Assembly (NCBI GenBank): GCA_002414205.1
Contig: DHYQ01000069.1
Coordinates: forward strand, 1-5,669
Length of the DNA: 5,669 nucleotides
Reading direction: 5' to 3'
DNA from: Gallionellaceae bacterium UBA5126
Lineage (GTDB): Bacteria > Pseudomonadota > Gammaproteobacteria > Burkholderiales > Gallionellaceae
The notes beneath the pieces are model-generated. The model did no database searches and was not told the DNA's origin. It was given only the letters and a program-made list of their open reading frames with translations. How positions within the stretch are numbered: position 1 is the stretch's first letter; the number at the start of each line of letters is the position of its first letter. Of this stretch, positions 5,512 through 5,669 are shown piece by piece. Position numbers and translations under genes: made by a program.

Positions 5512-5669
5512 ATTAGCATTCAACACACGCCTCAACTGATTAACGTCGCCGTAATGGGCGAATTCACCTTGGCGGATTTCAAGACGTTTGAAGATCAAGC
5601 CCTGTATGATCTGAAAAATCCCGGCAGCGTGAATTTGCTGTTCGACCTGCGCGGGTTGATTAGCAGCAG
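5509..5669 (+). CDS. SpoIIAA-like STAS/SEC14-type domain protein, 5' part
   Basis: Only the first 53 codons are in the window and the frame stays open to the last base. The start MISIQHTPQLINVAVMGEFT, followed by LADFKTFEDQ (21-30) and VNLLFDLRGL (42-51), resembles small bacterial SpoIIAA-like (STAS/SEC14) proteins. In these a beta-alpha-beta core begins with a strand, then a 'g.ft..D' turn, then a strand ending in D-RG. Family members are soluble and around 120 residues long, and their functions are mostly unknown. The gene is 42 bp after the SMR gene on the same strand, with its own good AAAGGA ribosome site. It may be read from the upstream operon or from the weak promoter candidate in the gap. 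Family assignment is from a fragment and is moderate. Confidence 0.65.
   Translation, partial: MISIQHTPQLINVAVMGEFTLADFKTFEDQALYDLKNPGSVNLLFDLRGLISS

Noticed and set aside
5062..5598. Minus-strand 178-codon open frame
   Set aside because: It is a low-complexity His/Asp/Gly-rich antisense product of the SMR and STAS-like genes.

Overview
The window is a GC-rich (roughly 60%) piece of a Gram-negative proteobacterial chromosome, read here as five complete genes and two genes cut by the window edges. The IspF sequence, the ArnT-like lipid-linked sugar transferase and the gene style suggest a betaproteobacterium; this is an inference, because no rRNA or lineage-specific marker is present.

Left part (1-1249, minus strand): a type II restriction-modification operon. 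The upstream gene encodes a GIY-YIG endonuclease of the Eco29kI family (predicted target CCGCGG). Its stop codon overlaps by one base the start of a C5-cytosine methyltransferase, whose C-terminal half runs off the left edge. All six catalytic positions of the endonuclease are present, and the window contains no CCGCGG despite many five-base near-matches. Between this operon and the next gene lies an inverted pair of REP-like palindromes (1281-1374).

Middle (1371-2378, minus strand): an AT-rich gene for a predicted exported six-cysteine protein of unknown function, preceded by ispF of the MEP isoprenoid pathway. ispF reads away from a 191-bp divergent intergenic region that carries a good sigma-70 promoter for the plus strand and a -10 candidate for ispF.

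Right part (2570-5466, plus strand): a tight three-gene operon. It encodes a zinc-ribbon class I SAM methyltransferase, a GT83/ArnT-like undecaprenyl-phosphate-sugar transferase and a four-helix SMR/ArnE-F-like protein. Spacing is 3 bp, then a 4-bp ATGA overlap. Together they look like a cassette that moves a lipid-linked sugar across the inner membrane and transfers it to a periplasmic acceptor such as lipid A. The sugar and acceptor are unknown, and no arnBCAD-type sugar synthesis genes are in the window. The window ends inside a gene for a SpoIIAA-like STAS/SEC14-type protein (5509 onward).

The most distinctive items are the Eco29kI-type system with local absence of its site, the REP doublet that supplies a neighbouring stop codon, the orphan exported protein and the glycan-modification cassette.
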